From contig KL571298.1 of assembly GCA_000715855.1 (NCBI GenBank), positions 14,049 through 22,579 on the forward strand: a stretch of 8,531 bases of DNA. Direction: 5' to 3'. This document shows, piece after piece, positions 1 to 8,169 of this stretch. Source of the stretch: Actinoplanes liguriensis. GTDB lineage: Bacteria > Actinomycetota > Actinomycetes > Mycobacteriales > Micromonosporaceae. Under the pieces are notes generated by a model. That model was not told the DNA's origin and did not search any database. It was given only the letters and a program-made list of their open reading frames with translations. The position numbers were made by a program, and so were the translations under genes. How positions within the stretch are numbered: the stretch's first letter is position 1; the number at the start of each line of letters is the position of its first letter.

Positions 1-60
1 CCGACGACCGAGCCCACCACGGAGCCGACGACCGCTCCGACCACGGAGCCGCCGACGCCC
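1..60 (+). repeat. 12-base tandem repeat encoding PTTE/PTTA linker
   Basis: Five imperfect 12-base units encode PTTE, PTTE, PTTA, PTTE and PPTP. This is a low-complexity Thr/Pro-rich linker typical of secreted actinobacterial proteins, joining an unseen N-terminal part to the PKD domains. The array may extend left of the window. Such repeats can vary in copy number and are prone to assembly collapse. Confidence 0.7.
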
Positions 61-999
61 GACCTGCAGAAGCCGCACGGCACCTTCGCGCTGAGCGCGA
101 CGGCCCTGCTGTACAAGCAGCCGGTCACCTTCACGCAGAACGACGCCGACTACGGCGACGACACGACCGCCAACTCGGCGATCACCCGTGTCATCACCTT
201 CGGTGACGGCACCACGGCGAAGCTGGCCTCCGGCCAGACGACCTACGTCAAGCGGTACAGCAAGGTCGGCACGTTCAAGGTCACCGAGACGCTGACCGAC
301 GCGACCGGCAAGTCGTTCACGACGCCGGCCAAGACGGTCACCGTCACCTCGACGGGCAAGGCCACCCTGAACACCCACACGGTGTACCAGGGTCAGCGCT
401 TCACCATCACCATCTCCGGCCTGCCGAGCGCCGTGGCCAAGGTTCGCATCCAGTGGGGCGACGGCTACGTCAACCCGTTCCAGGGCAAGAACCAGGTCAT
501 CGGCGGCACGTTCTACATCGACGCCGACGGCAAAAAGGTGACCGGTAAGCGGAGCATCTACGTCAACTACACCAACAAGGCCGGCATCACCACCGACTGG
601 ATCCTCGTCGGCACGATGAACATCCTGGTCGACAAGTACAACCCGGTCCTCACGATCACCAAGCCGTCTTCGGCGAACCGGGTGAAGTCGTGGTCCACCG
701 TCCGCGGCACGGCCACTGACAAGGGCGCCGGCGTCTACCCGTACGCCTACGTCTTCGTGACCCGTGTGACCAAGGGCAAGGTGTACTGCTTCACCGCGAA
801 GAAGAAGTGGATCCGGGCCTACACCGAGGACGATTACCTGAACAAGTGCACGTCCGTGCAGGTTTCGATCGTCAAGAGCAAGTGGGCGTTCAAGCTCCCC
901 GGCATGGCCACCGGCGATCTGTACATCGACGCGTACGGGTATGACCGCATCGGCCACCGGGGCTACCGCGGCCTGCACGTCAAGGTGACCAAGAAGTAA
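1..999 (+). CDS. Secreted PKD/Ig-like repeat protein, 3' part (5' end outside window)
   Basis: The frame is open from base 1, so the gene begins upstream; 332 residues and the TAA are visible. A GTG at 382 is an internal valine, not a start. Residues 1-20 are a Thr/Pro/Glu linker (PTTE-type repeats). Residues about 27-116 form a PKD-like beta domain with the FGDG signature (67-70), and about 128-216 a second one with WGDG (152-155). About 217-332 resembles a bacterial Ig-like domain with alternating hydrophobics and two cysteines (263, 283) that could form a disulfide, as in an exported protein. The C-terminus is Lys-rich; there is no LPXTG motif or C-terminal membrane helix. PKD and Ig-like domains usually serve as spacers or in adhesion or polysaccharide binding in surface or secreted proteins. 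Any signal peptide or catalytic domain would lie in the missing N-terminal part, so the function is unassigned. Export is inference. Confidence 0.85.
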   Translation, partial: PTTEPTTEPTTAPTTEPPTPDLQKPHGTFALSATALLYKQPVTFTQNDADYGDDTTANSAITRVITFGDGTTAKLASGQTTYVKRYSKVGTFKVTETLTDATGKSFTTPAKTVTVTSTGKATLNTHTVYQGQRFTITISGLPSAVAKVRIQWGDGYVNPFQGKNQVIGGTFYIDADGKKVTGKRSIYVNYTNKAGITTDWILVGTMNILVDKYNPVLTITKPSSANRVKSWSTVRGTATDKGAGVYPYAYVFVTRVTKGKVYCFTAKKKWIRAYTEDDYLNKCTSVQVSIVKSKWAFKLPGMATGDLYIDAYGYDRIGHRGYRGLHVKVTKK

Positions 1000-1018
1000 T
1001 CAATCACCTGAAATGAGG

Positions 1019-1046
1019 AAAGGGCCGGCATCCGCCGGCCCTTTTC
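1019..1046. terminator. Intrinsic terminator shared by convergent genes
   Basis: A perfect 11-bp stem (AAAGGGCCGGC, 1019-1029, with GCCGGCCCTTT, 1034-1044) closes a 4-base loop and continues into TTTTC on the + strand. On the - strand the same stem is followed by a T-rich run (CCCTTTCCTCATTTC). It lies 19 bases after the stop of the PKD gene and 25 bases beyond the stop of the convergent gene at 1071, so it probably ends both transcripts. Confidence 0.85.
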
Positions 1047-1070
1047 GCTTTCCCGGATCTGCAAGCGATC

Positions 1071-2105
1071 TCAGATCTGGTACGCGATCTCCGCGATGTG
1101 ATGATCGGCGAGCTCGTCGATCGGCGCCCAGGCCTCGTAGACCCCGCGCTCGTAACAGCGCGCCCCGGTCGCGTTGAGCGCCTCGATCTCCGGCCGCAGC
1201 AGCCGCAGCCGGGCCCAGGTCTCGTCACGCTGCAACACCCAGCACGGCACCCCGCGCCACATCGCCTGCTCGGCGCGCCGGCTCAGGGTCTGCACCTGGT
1301 AGCGGGCCGCGCGGGTCAGCGCCCGCACCCGGAACTCGCCGGGCGGGTCCGCGACCGCCTCGTACTCCTTGTCGTTGATCGTGCCGATCAGCTTGGCGGT
1401 GCCGGCCGCGGTGCACGGCACGTACTCCCGGTCCGGGCTCACCCCCGGCAACTCGCCGAGCAGGCCACGCCAGCGCGGGCCGGCCAACCGCAGCCACCCG
1501 TGCTGCTCCGGCTGGTACGTGTAGAGAATCACTTCCTCGCCGCCCGGGATGTGCGCCACCAGTTGGGCGTTCGCCGGCATCGGCAGATCCGCGAACCCGG
1601 CCGAGATGTACTCCGGGATCAGATCGTCGGTGCTCGGGGTGAAGCCGGTGCCCAGCACCATCGCCCCGATCCGCGAGTGGGCCGGCAGCGCGGCCAGCCC
1701 CGGCTGGGCCGGACCGGCGGGCAGCTCGTAGTCGGCCGGATCGGTGGCCCGCCAGCGCAACGCGAACGCGACCCGCCCATCGGCGGCGCCGTCGGTGCGC
1801 AGCAAAGTCAGCTGCTCCGGCTCGGTCAGGTGGGCGATGTCGCAGGAGCGGTAACAGAACCCGTACGGCAACCAGCCGCCCAGATGGCCGGCGACCTGGG
1901 CCGGGGAGAGCATCTTGGTCATTCGTGTGCCGCGGCGCACCTCCGCCGTCTCCCTGATCGCGCGCATCGTGGCATCGTCACGGTGCACCGCCGACTGGCT
2001 CATCGACTGCACGGCCTGCCACGTCAAGTCGCGGCGCAACGGTGCCATCAGGGGCGGCTCGAGCGGGTCGGCGCCCAGCTGGCTGTCCTCACCGATCACG
2101 GTCAC
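1071..2105 (-). CDS. Conserved-looking protein of unknown function, 344 aa
   Basis: I do not recognise the family. The product is soluble-looking, with no signal peptide or membrane helix, and acidic/aromatic in its second half. Visible features are a Cys pair near residues 83-88 (FCYRSC), a VLGTGFTPSTDD stretch near 150-160, and a Trp-rich C-terminal part (WRGVPCWVL, then CYERGVYEAWAPIDEL) with regular beta-strand-like spacing. The opposite strand also has a long open frame, but it is Arg/Pro/Gln/His-rich as expected of a shadow, whereas this frame has balanced composition. GTG at 2105 is chosen because TAAATT lies 7 bases upstream on the same strand and there is no Shine-Dalgarno, fitting a leaderless start. 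ATG at 2048 (MAPLRRDL) is the alternative. It converges on the PKD gene and diverges from tatD, so it is probably monocistronic. A role cannot be inferred from the neighbours. Confidence 0.75.
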   Translation of the reverse strand: MTVIGEDSQLGADPLEPPLMAPLRRDLTWQAVQSMSQSAVHRDDATMRAIRETAEVRRGTRMTKMLSPAQVAGHLGGWLPYGFCYRSCDIAHLTEPEQLTLLRTDGAADGRVAFALRWRATDPADYELPAGPAQPGLAALPAHSRIGAMVLGTGFTPSTDDLIPEYISAGFADLPMPANAQLVAHIPGGEEVILYTYQPEQHGWLRLAGPRWRGLLGELPGVSPDREYVPCTAAGTAKLIGTINDKEYEAVADPPGEFRVRALTRAARYQVQTLSRRAEQAMWRGVPCWVLQRDETWARLRLLRPEIEALNATGARCYERGVYEAWAPIDELADHHIAEIAYQI

Positions 2106-2112
2106 GGGCCGG

Positions 2113-2118
2113 AATTTA
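2113..2118 (-). promoter_or_regulatory. -10-like TAAATT for leaderless start at 2105
   Basis: Reading the minus strand, TAAATT is followed by 7 bases and then GTG (2105). Actinobacterial -10 boxes follow TANNNT, and this spacing puts the transcript start at or next to the start codon. No convincing -35 is visible, and no GGAG-like sequence precedes the GTG. It lies in the 79-base divergent region shared with tatD. Confidence 0.4.
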
Positions 2119-2149
2119 AGTGATCCTGGTGGATATCGGATGAACGGCC

Positions 2150-2177
2150 GGTTACCGAAAAATGCGACGTGCAGAAT
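2150..2177 (+). promoter_or_regulatory. Possible tatD promoter
   Basis: GGTTAC (2150-2155) and CAGAAT (2172-2177) are 16 bases apart, and CAGAAT ends 7 bases before the ATG at 2185. The first base of the -10 deviates from TANNNT, so the match is partial. No Shine-Dalgarno precedes the ATG. The spacing matches that seen for the other SD-less genes in this window. Confidence 0.3.
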
Positions 2178-2184
2178 GTCTCAC

Positions 2185-3102
2185 ATGTCATCGACTCCCC
2201 CGTCAAGCAGCACGCCGACACCCGCGGAGAAGCGCCGGGCGAAAGCCGCGCGTCGCGCCGGCGAGTTCCCACCCGCCCCGGAGCCCCTGGCCGTGCCGGT
2301 CTTCGACAGCCACACCCACCTCGACCTGACCATTCAGGAGGCCGGCGTGCCCGGCGCCGACGGGGACACCGACCCGGTCCAGGCCCTGATCGCCGCGGCC
2401 GCCAAGAACGGCATCGACCGGCTCGTCCAGGTCGGCGTCGACGTCGAGTCGTCCCGGTGGGGCGCCGACCTGGCCGACCGCAACCAGGCCGTGCTCGCCG
2501 CCGTCGCCCTGCACCCCAACGACGCGCCCCGGGTCTCCGATCTGGACGAGTCGCTGCGCCGGATCGAAGCCCTCGCCGCCCGGCCCCGGGTCCGCGGCAT
2601 CGGCGAGACCGGCATGGACACGTTCCGCACCGGCGACGACGGGCAGGCCGCCCAGGAGACCAGCTTCCGGGCACACATCCAGATCGCCAAGCAGCACGGC
2701 AAGGCGCTGATCATCCACGACCGTGACGCGCACGCCGACGTGCTGCGCATCCTCGACTCCGAGGGCGCCCCCGACACCGTCGTCCTGCACTGCTTCTCCG
2801 GCGACGCCGAGTTCGCCGCCGAGTGCGTGCGCCGCGGTTACCACCTCAGCTTCGCCGGGACCGTCACGTTCGCCAGCGCCGGGAACCTGCGCGAGGCCGC
2901 CGCGATCACCCCACCCGAACTGATGATGGTCGAGACCGACGCGCCCTACCTGACACCGGTCCCGCACCGGGGCCGGCCCAACGCGTCCTACCTGATTCCG
3001 ATCACCGTACGAGCCCTGGCCGCGGCCCGCGGAGCCGACGTCGACGAGTTGTGCGCGCAGATCTCCGCCACCGGCGAACGGGTCTTCGGCCCCTGGCACT
3101 AG
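2185..3102 (+). CDS. tatD: TatD family metal-dependent DNase
   Basis: The 305-residue product is an amidohydrolase-fold nuclease of the TatD family, whose members use two divalent metals and have 3'-5' exonuclease/DNase activity in DNA repair or degradation, in the cytoplasm. All expected metal ligands are present: HTHLD (H43, H45), GETGMD (E141), IIHDRDAH (H178), LHCFSG (H202) and ETDAPYL (D252). VALHP (107-111) is also typical. The family core is about 260 residues; the extra 35 N-terminal residues are a Ser/Pro/Lys/Arg-rich tail before the first strand (VPVFDSHTH), common in actinobacterial members. ATG 2185 is preferred to ATG 2176, 9 bases earlier and in frame, because the latter overlaps the -10-like box; the open frame continues to 1915 only by running through the divergent gene. 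The stop is 31 bases before rsmA. TatD versus its paralogues YcfH/YjjV cannot be separated from sequence alone. Confidence 0.93.
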   Translation: MSSTPPSSSTPTPAEKRRAKAARRAGEFPPAPEPLAVPVFDSHTHLDLTIQEAGVPGADGDTDPVQALIAAAAKNGIDRLVQVGVDVESSRWGADLADRNQAVLAAVALHPNDAPRVSDLDESLRRIEALAARPRVRGIGETGMDTFRTGDDGQAAQETSFRAHIQIAKQHGKALIIHDRDAHADVLRILDSEGAPDTVVLHCFSGDAEFAAECVRRGYHLSFAGTVTFASAGNLREAAAITPPELMMVETDAPYLTPVPHRGRPNASYLIPITVRALAAARGADVDELCAQISATGERVFGPWH

Positions 3103-3121
3103 CGGGTGGTAGTCGGCCGCC

Positions 3122-3127
3122 TAGGCT
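3122..3127 (+). promoter_or_regulatory. -10-like TAGGCT before rsmA
   Basis: TAGGCT matches TANNNT and ends 6 bases before the ATG at 3134; there is no Shine-Dalgarno in between. This is the arrangement of a leaderless promoter. It would let rsmA and the genes after it be transcribed separately from tatD. No clear -35 is seen. Confidence 0.4.
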
Positions 3128-3133
3128 GCTTCC

Positions 3134-4015
3134 ATGGCTGACGGACTGCTCGGCCCGGCGGAGATCCGGGAACTCGCCGCGCGCCTGGGCGTCGCGCCGA
3201 CCAAGAAACTCGGCCAGAACTTCCTGCACGACCCGAACACCATCCGGCGCATCGTGGCCGCCGCCGCCCTGCGCCCCGAGGACGTCGCCCTCGAAGTCGG
3301 CCCCGGCCTCGGCTCACTCACGTTGGGCCTGGCCGGCGCCGTCCGGCACGTGCACGCCGTCGAGATCGACCCGATCCTGGCCGCCGCCCTGCCGGCCACG
3401 GTCACCGCCGCGCACCTCACCGTGCACCCCGCCGACGCGCTGCGGGTCACCGGCGACCGCTTCGACCCGGCCCCCACCGTGCTCGTCGCGAACCTGCCCT
3501 ACAACGTCGCCGTCCCCGTCGTGCTGCACCTGCTCGCCGAGCTGCCGACCCTGCGCGGCGGCCTGGTCATGGTGCAGAAGGAGGTCGCCGACCGCCTCAT
3601 CGCCGGGCCCGGCTCCAAGGTGTACGGCGTCCCCTCCGTCAAACTGGCGTGGTACGCCGAGTCGAGATCGGCCGGCAAGGTCCCGCCCGCCGTTTTCTGG
3701 CCGGTGCCCAACGTGGACTCCGGTCTGGTCGCCTTCACCCGCCGCGAGCCGCCCGCCGGGGCCGCCCGCACCGACGTGTTCACGGTCGTCGACGCCGCGT
3801 TCGCCCAGCGCCGCAAAACCCTGCGTGCCGCCCTCGCCGGATGGGCCGGCGGCGCCGCCGAAGCCGAGCGGATCCTCGTCCGCGCCGGGATCAGCCCCCA
3901 GGCCAGGGGCGAGTCGCTGACCGTCGAGCAGTTCGTCGCCATCGCCGCGGCAGCGAAAACGTCGGAGCACGGCGGTAAGCTCAGCGCGTCCGGCGCACAG
4001 CCCGAGGAGGCGTAA
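3134..4015 (+). CDS. rsmA: 16S rRNA (adenine(1518)-N(6)/adenine(1519)-N(6))-dimethyltransferase RsmA/KsgA
   Basis: RsmA uses S-adenosylmethionine to dimethylate the two adjacent adenines in the helix 45 loop of 16S rRNA, a late step of 30S assembly; loss of it gives kasugamycin resistance. The 293-residue product has the family motifs in order: KKLGQNFL (24-31), the SAM-binding EVGPGLG (54-60), the acidic residue E77 that ends strand 2 (VEID), the catalytic NLPYN (120-124), WPVPNVDSG (189-197) and FAQRRKTLR (223-231) in the C-terminal helical domain. The C-terminal tail after about residue 272 is a non-conserved Ala/Ser/Glu-rich extension of about 20 residues. ATG 3134 puts the N-terminal helix at the usual distance from GQNFL. 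The last codons contain the ispE ribosome binding site, and ispE starts 2 bases after the TAA, so the two are very likely translated from one mRNA. Confidence 0.97.
   Translation: MADGLLGPAEIRELAARLGVAPTKKLGQNFLHDPNTIRRIVAAAALRPEDVALEVGPGLGSLTLGLAGAVRHVHAVEIDPILAAALPATVTAAHLTVHPADALRVTGDRFDPAPTVLVANLPYNVAVPVVLHLLAELPTLRGGLVMVQKEVADRLIAGPGSKVYGVPSVKLAWYAESRSAGKVPPAVFWPVPNVDSGLVAFTRREPPAGAARTDVFTVVDAAFAQRRKTLRAALAGWAGGAAEAERILVRAGISPQARGESLTVEQFVAIAAAAKTSEHGGKLSASGAQPEEA
4004..4010 (+). promoter_or_regulatory. Ribosome binding site of ispE
   Basis: GAGGAGG lies 7 bases before the ATG at 4018, inside the last codons of rsmA. It is the strongest Shine-Dalgarno in the window and fixes the ispE start; it also ties ispE translation to the rsmA message. 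Confidence 0.8.
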
Positions 4016-4017
4016 GC

Positions 4018-4965
4018 ATGACCGAGGCCTGGGGTCCGGACGACGACGAGCCACGCCCGCACAGCGGCCCGGTCCGGGTGCGCGTCCCGGCGAAGATCAA
4101 CCTGCATCTCGGGGTCGGCCCGCTGCGCCCCGACGGCTACCACGAGCTGAACACCGTCTACCACGCGATCAGCCTGTTCGACGAGATCACCGCCCGGCAC
4201 GGCGACACCCTCACCCTCACCATGGAGGGCGAGGGCGCCGGCGAGCTCGCGCTCGACGAGACCAACCTGATCATCCGGGCCGCCCGTGCCCTCGCCGCCC
4301 AGGCGCGCGTCCCGGCGTACGCGCGGTTGCATTTGAAGAAAACCATCCCCCTGGCCGGCGGTCTCGCCGGCGGCAGCGCCGACGCCGCCGCCACCCTGAT
4401 CGCCTGCGACCTGCTCTGGGGCCTCGGCATGTCCCGCGACGACCTCGCCGAGGTCGGCGCCCAGCTCGGCTCCGACATCCCGTTCCTGCTGCACGGCGGC
4501 ACCGCGCTCGGCACCGGCCACGGCGAGGCGGTCAGCCCCATCCTGGCCCGCCCCACCACCTGGCACTGGGTGGTCGCCGTCGCCGACGGTGGCCTCGCCA
4601 CCCCCGCGGTCTACCGCGAGCTGGACACCCTGCGCGCCAGTTCCTGGCCGCCCGCCCCGCTCGGCACCGCCGACCGGCTGATGGGCGCCCTGCGCCAGCG
4701 CGACCCGGAAGTCCTCGGCGCCGCCCTCGGCAACGACCTGCAACCGGCCGCCCTCGCCCTGCGCCCGCAGCTCGCCGACGTGCTCAAAGCCGGCACCGAG
4801 GCCGGCGCCCTCGCCGGGCTGGTCTCCGGCTCCGGCCCCACCTGTGTCTTCCTCGCCGCCAACGCGGCACACGCGCAGGAGCTCGCCGACGCGCTCACCG
4901 CGGCCGGTGTCTGCCGCGGAGCGGTCACCGCCAGGGGACCGCAGCCCGGCGCGCGGGTAATCTAG
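4018..4965 (+). CDS. ispE: 4-diphosphocytidyl-2-C-methyl-D-erythritol kinase IspE
   Basis: IspE phosphorylates the 2-hydroxyl of CDP-methylerythritol with ATP, the fourth step of the MEP pathway to IPP and DMAPP. The 315-residue product is a GHMP kinase: PAKINLHL (24-31, with the active-site Lys26), RPDGYHEL (38-45), the ATP-phosphate loop PLAGGLAGGSADAA (111-124), GSDIPF (151-156) with the catalytic Asp153, and the C-terminal SGSGPT (270-275). The length is normal for actinobacterial IspE, with an acidic N-terminal extension of about 18 residues before the first conserved strand. It starts 2 bases after rsmA, and the ABC-F start codon is 8 bases beyond its stop, so it is the middle of a tight operon. 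The rsmA-ispE pairing is widespread in bacteria, though the two proteins share no pathway. Confidence 0.97.
   Translation: MTEAWGPDDDEPRPHSGPVRVRVPAKINLHLGVGPLRPDGYHELNTVYHAISLFDEITARHGDTLTLTMEGEGAGELALDETNLIIRAARALAAQARVPAYARLHLKKTIPLAGGLAGGSADAAATLIACDLLWGLGMSRDDLAEVGAQLGSDIPFLLHGGTALGTGHGEAVSPILARPTTWHWVVAVADGGLATPAVYRELDTLRASSWPPAPLGTADRLMGALRQRDPEVLGAALGNDLQPAALALRPQLADVLKAGTEAGALAGLVSGSGPTCVFLAANAAHAQELADALTAAGVCRGAVTARGPQPGARVI
4958..4963 (+). promoter_or_regulatory. Possible -10 (TAATCT) before the ABC-F gene
   Basis: TAATCT overlaps the last codons of ispE and ends 10 bases before the GTG at 4974, which would leave a leader of only a few bases. No Shine-Dalgarno precedes the GTG. 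This is a weaker case than the other start sites because the spacing is longer; translation by coupling to ispE is equally possible. Confidence 0.25.
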
Positions 4966-4973
4966 AGCCCATC

Positions 4974-6761
<1,788 letters not shown>

Positions 6762-6784
6762 ACCGGGGGGTGTACCTGCGCCGC

Positions 6785-6816
6785 TTGTCGCGGATACGCG
6801 AGAATCGGGACGACAA
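6785..6816 (+). repeat. Inverted repeat upstream of the DUF4383 gene
   Basis: TTGTCG (6785-6790) and CGACAA (6811-6816) are perfect 6-bp arms 20 bases apart; nested in them is CGCG-GATA-CGCG (6789-6800). The element lies 24 bases before the start codon and could be a leader hairpin or a regulator site. GGATAC (6792-6797), 18 bases after GTGT (6770-6773), loosely resembles a SigB/SigF-type stress promoter, but this is speculative. No good housekeeping promoter is visible here. Confidence 0.3.
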
Positions 6817-6827
6817 CATCTGACCTT

Positions 6828-6831
6828 GGAG
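6828..6831 (+). promoter_or_regulatory. Ribosome binding site of the DUF4383 gene
   Basis: GGAG lies 9 bases before the ATG at 6841. It decides the start: the upstream TTG at 6826 in the same frame overlaps this site and so is not the initiator. Confidence 0.65.
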
Positions 6832-6840
6832 ACGGACAGC

Positions 6841-7302
6841 ATGGCGCATATTCCGGTCAACCACCCCCTTCGGCCGATGTACCGCCTGGCCGGTTTTGTT
6901 ACCGGTGCGTACCTGGTGGTCTTCGGCATCATCGGCTTCGGCGTGACCGCCGGTGACAGCTTCACCGGGCACACCGGCGACCGCGTGATCGGGCAGAGCA
7001 GCAACCTGCTCTGGTCGATCATCACCGTCGTCGCCGGCGCCCTCGTGATCCTCGGGGCCGTCGTCGGCCGCAACGTCGACGTCGCCATCGACAAATACCT
7101 CGGATGGGGGATCCTCGTCCTCGCCAGCTATTCGATGGCCTCCATCCGGACCGACGCCAACGTCTTCGGCGCCAGCATGTCCACCGTCATCGTGGCCTAC
7201 ATCGTCGGCCTGCTGCTGATCACGATCAGCCTTTACAGCAAGGTCGCGGCGCCCAGCAAGGCCGGCGCGCCCCGCCAGGTCCGCGAGGGCCGCACCGCCT
7301 GA
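6841..7302 (+). CDS. DUF4383-type four-helix membrane protein
   Basis: This is a 153-residue integral membrane protein with four predicted helices at about 15-37, 55-76, 84-101 and 110-132, short loops, and a basic cytoplasmic-looking tail (SKAGAPRQVREGRTA region). The N-terminal HIPVNHPLRPMYR motif and overall plan match the DUF4383 family, small membrane proteins common in actinobacteria whose function is not known; I assign the family from memory of that pattern. Conserved-looking polar residues sit in the loops (GHTGDRVIG near 44-51, NVDVAIDKYLGWG near 78-90, RTDANVFG near 103-110). The start is fixed by the GGAG at 6828-6831. It is 79 bases after the ABC-F stop on the same strand, so it could be an operon tail or have its own promoter in that gap, and it is followed directly by a strong terminator. 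Confidence 0.85.
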   Translation: MAHIPVNHPLRPMYRLAGFVTGAYLVVFGIIGFGVTAGDSFTGHTGDRVIGQSSNLLWSIITVVAGALVILGAVVGRNVDVAIDKYLGWGILVLASYSMASIRTDANVFGASMSTVIVAYIVGLLLITISLYSKVAAPSKAGAPRQVREGRTA

Positions 7303-7317
7303 GATCACACCCTCCTG

Positions 7318-7362
7318 GACGACCGCCCCGCCTCGACGAGAGGCTCGGCGGTCGTCTTTTTT
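7318..7362 (+). terminator. Intrinsic terminator after the DUF4383 gene
   Basis: A perfect 10-bp stem (GACGACCGCC, 7318-7327, with GGCGGTCGTC, 7347-7356) encloses a second 5-bp stem (GCCTC 7330-7334 with GAGGC 7340-7344, 5-base loop) and is followed by six Ts, then CTTT. It starts 15 bases after the stop. On the - strand no T run follows, so it serves only the + strand genes and does not end the tetR transcript. Confidence 0.93.
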
Positions 7363-7396
7363 CTTTGCGCGTACGTCGTGACGAGCTTTTCCTCGC

Positions 7397-7408
7397 GGGC
7401 GCGCGCCC
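7397..7408. repeat. 12-bp GC palindrome in convergent intergenic gap
   Basis: GGGCGCGCGCCC is a perfect palindrome between the DUF4383 terminator and the tetR stop. The rest of the gap (7363-7447) shows no other clear element and no obvious terminator for tetR. In such GC-rich DNA the palindrome may be chance. Confidence 0.3.
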
Positions 7409-7447
7409 CTCGTGTGAGCGCCTCTTGCGTGTGTGCCCCTTGGTCGG

Positions 7448-8080
7448 TCAGCGGAGCTTGCGCGTGATCAGTCCCGGCTTCGGCTCCAGGTTCGACAACC
7501 CGTTCCACGCCAGGTTCACCAACTGCGCGGCCACCATCTCCTTCTTCGGCTTCCGCGCCTCCCGCCACCACTGACCCACCAGCGCCACCATCCCCACCAG
7601 CGCCTGCGAATACAGCTCCGCGAACTTCGGGTCCAGGCCCCGGGTCGTGAACTCCGCGCCCAGGATGTGCTCCACCTGGTGTGCCACGTCGTTCATCACA
7701 CTCGAGAACGTGCCCGCCGGCGCCAGCACCGGGGCCTGCCGCGCCGACAACACCTGAAAACCGTGCGGCTCGTCCTCGATGTAGTCCAGCAGCGCCAGCG
7801 CCGCCTGCTCCAGCAGCTCTCGCGGATGACCCGCGGTCAGCGCCGCCGTGATCCGCTCCAGCAGCGCCCGGACCTCGCGGTCGACGACCACCGCGTACAG
7901 CCCCTCCTTGCCGCCGAAATGCTCGTAGACGACCGGCTTGGACACCTTCGAACGGGCCGCGACCTCCTCGACGCTGGTGGCGTCGTAGCCGCGCTCGGCG
8001 AACAGCTGACGGCCGGTCGCGATCAGCTGCTCGCGGCGCTGCGCGGCGGACATCCGGATCCGGGGTTTCTCCTCGGTCAT
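7448..8080 (-). CDS. TetR/AcrR family transcriptional regulator
   Basis: This 210-residue protein is a one-component regulator: an N-terminal TetR HTH domain and a ligand-binding, dimerising C-terminal helical domain. The DNA-binding part is clear: RREQLIATGRQLFAERGYDATSVEEVA (15-41), the recognition-helix segment SKVSKPVVYEHFGGKEGLY (44-62), followed by AVVVDRE at the start of helix 4. The C-terminal half (about 75-200) is helical with aromatic and Met residues that could line a pocket; the ligand is not predictable. ATG 8080 is chosen because AGGA lies 7 bases upstream and the usual short N-terminal arm follows; the open frame to 8254 adds 58 residues of atypical sequence and would run into the divergent gene. 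TetR proteins often repress divergent neighbours and themselves, so the gene at 8170 and the 89-base gap are the first candidates for its target. No clear operator palindrome was found there. Confidence 0.93.
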   Translation of the reverse strand: MTEEKPRIRMSAAQRREQLIATGRQLFAERGYDATSVEEVAARSKVSKPVVYEHFGGKEGLYAVVVDREVRALLERITAALTAGHPRELLEQAALALLDYIEDEPHGFQVLSARQAPVLAPAGTFSSVMNDVAHQVEHILGAEFTTRGLDPKFAELYSQALVGMVALVGQWWREARKPKKEMVAAQLVNLAWNGLSNLEPKPGLITRKLR

Positions 8081-8087
8081 CGGTTCA

Positions 8088-8091
8088 TCCT
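8088..8091 (-). promoter_or_regulatory. Ribosome binding site of tetR
   Basis: On the minus strand AGGA lies 7 bases before the ATG at 8080. It supports the short 210-residue form over the longer open frame. Confidence 0.5.
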
Positions 8092-8132
8092 GCCAGGAGT
8101 TGTCGCGGGTACAGGGTTGGCACGTTTTCGCT

Positions 8133-8163
8133 CTTACACTTGCCGATTTTTTCGTCCTAACGT
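8133..8163 (+). promoter_or_regulatory. Leaderless-type promoter of the terminal HTH gene
   Basis: CTTACA (8133-8138) and TAACGT (8158-8163) are 19 bases apart, with a run of six Ts in the spacer. TAACGT ends 6 bases before the ATG at 8170, and no Shine-Dalgarno precedes that ATG, so the mRNA probably begins at the start codon. The site lies in the gap divergent from tetR. Confidence 0.4.
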
Positions 8164-8169
8164 CGAGAC

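Noticed and set aside
1098..2123. Long + strand open frame (341 codons) opposite the 1071-2105 gene
   Set aside because: Arg/Pro/Gln/His-rich composition typical of a shadow frame in high-GC DNA, no ribosome binding site, and the minus-strand frame has balanced composition, a -10-like box and a terminator.
1915..2184. Extension of tatD to the upstream in-frame start at 1915
   Set aside because: It would add 90 residues overlapping the divergent gene; the TatD core starts at HTHLD and the start at 2185 already leaves a generous N-terminal tail.
3499..4872. 457-codon minus-strand open frame
   Set aside because: Antisense shadow of rsmA and ispE; Gly/Ala/Glu-rich with no motif.
8120..8147. GGCA...TGCC arms as a TetR operator in the divergent gap
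   Set aside because: Only 4 matching bases per arm with a long spacer; below what chance gives in GC-rich DNA.
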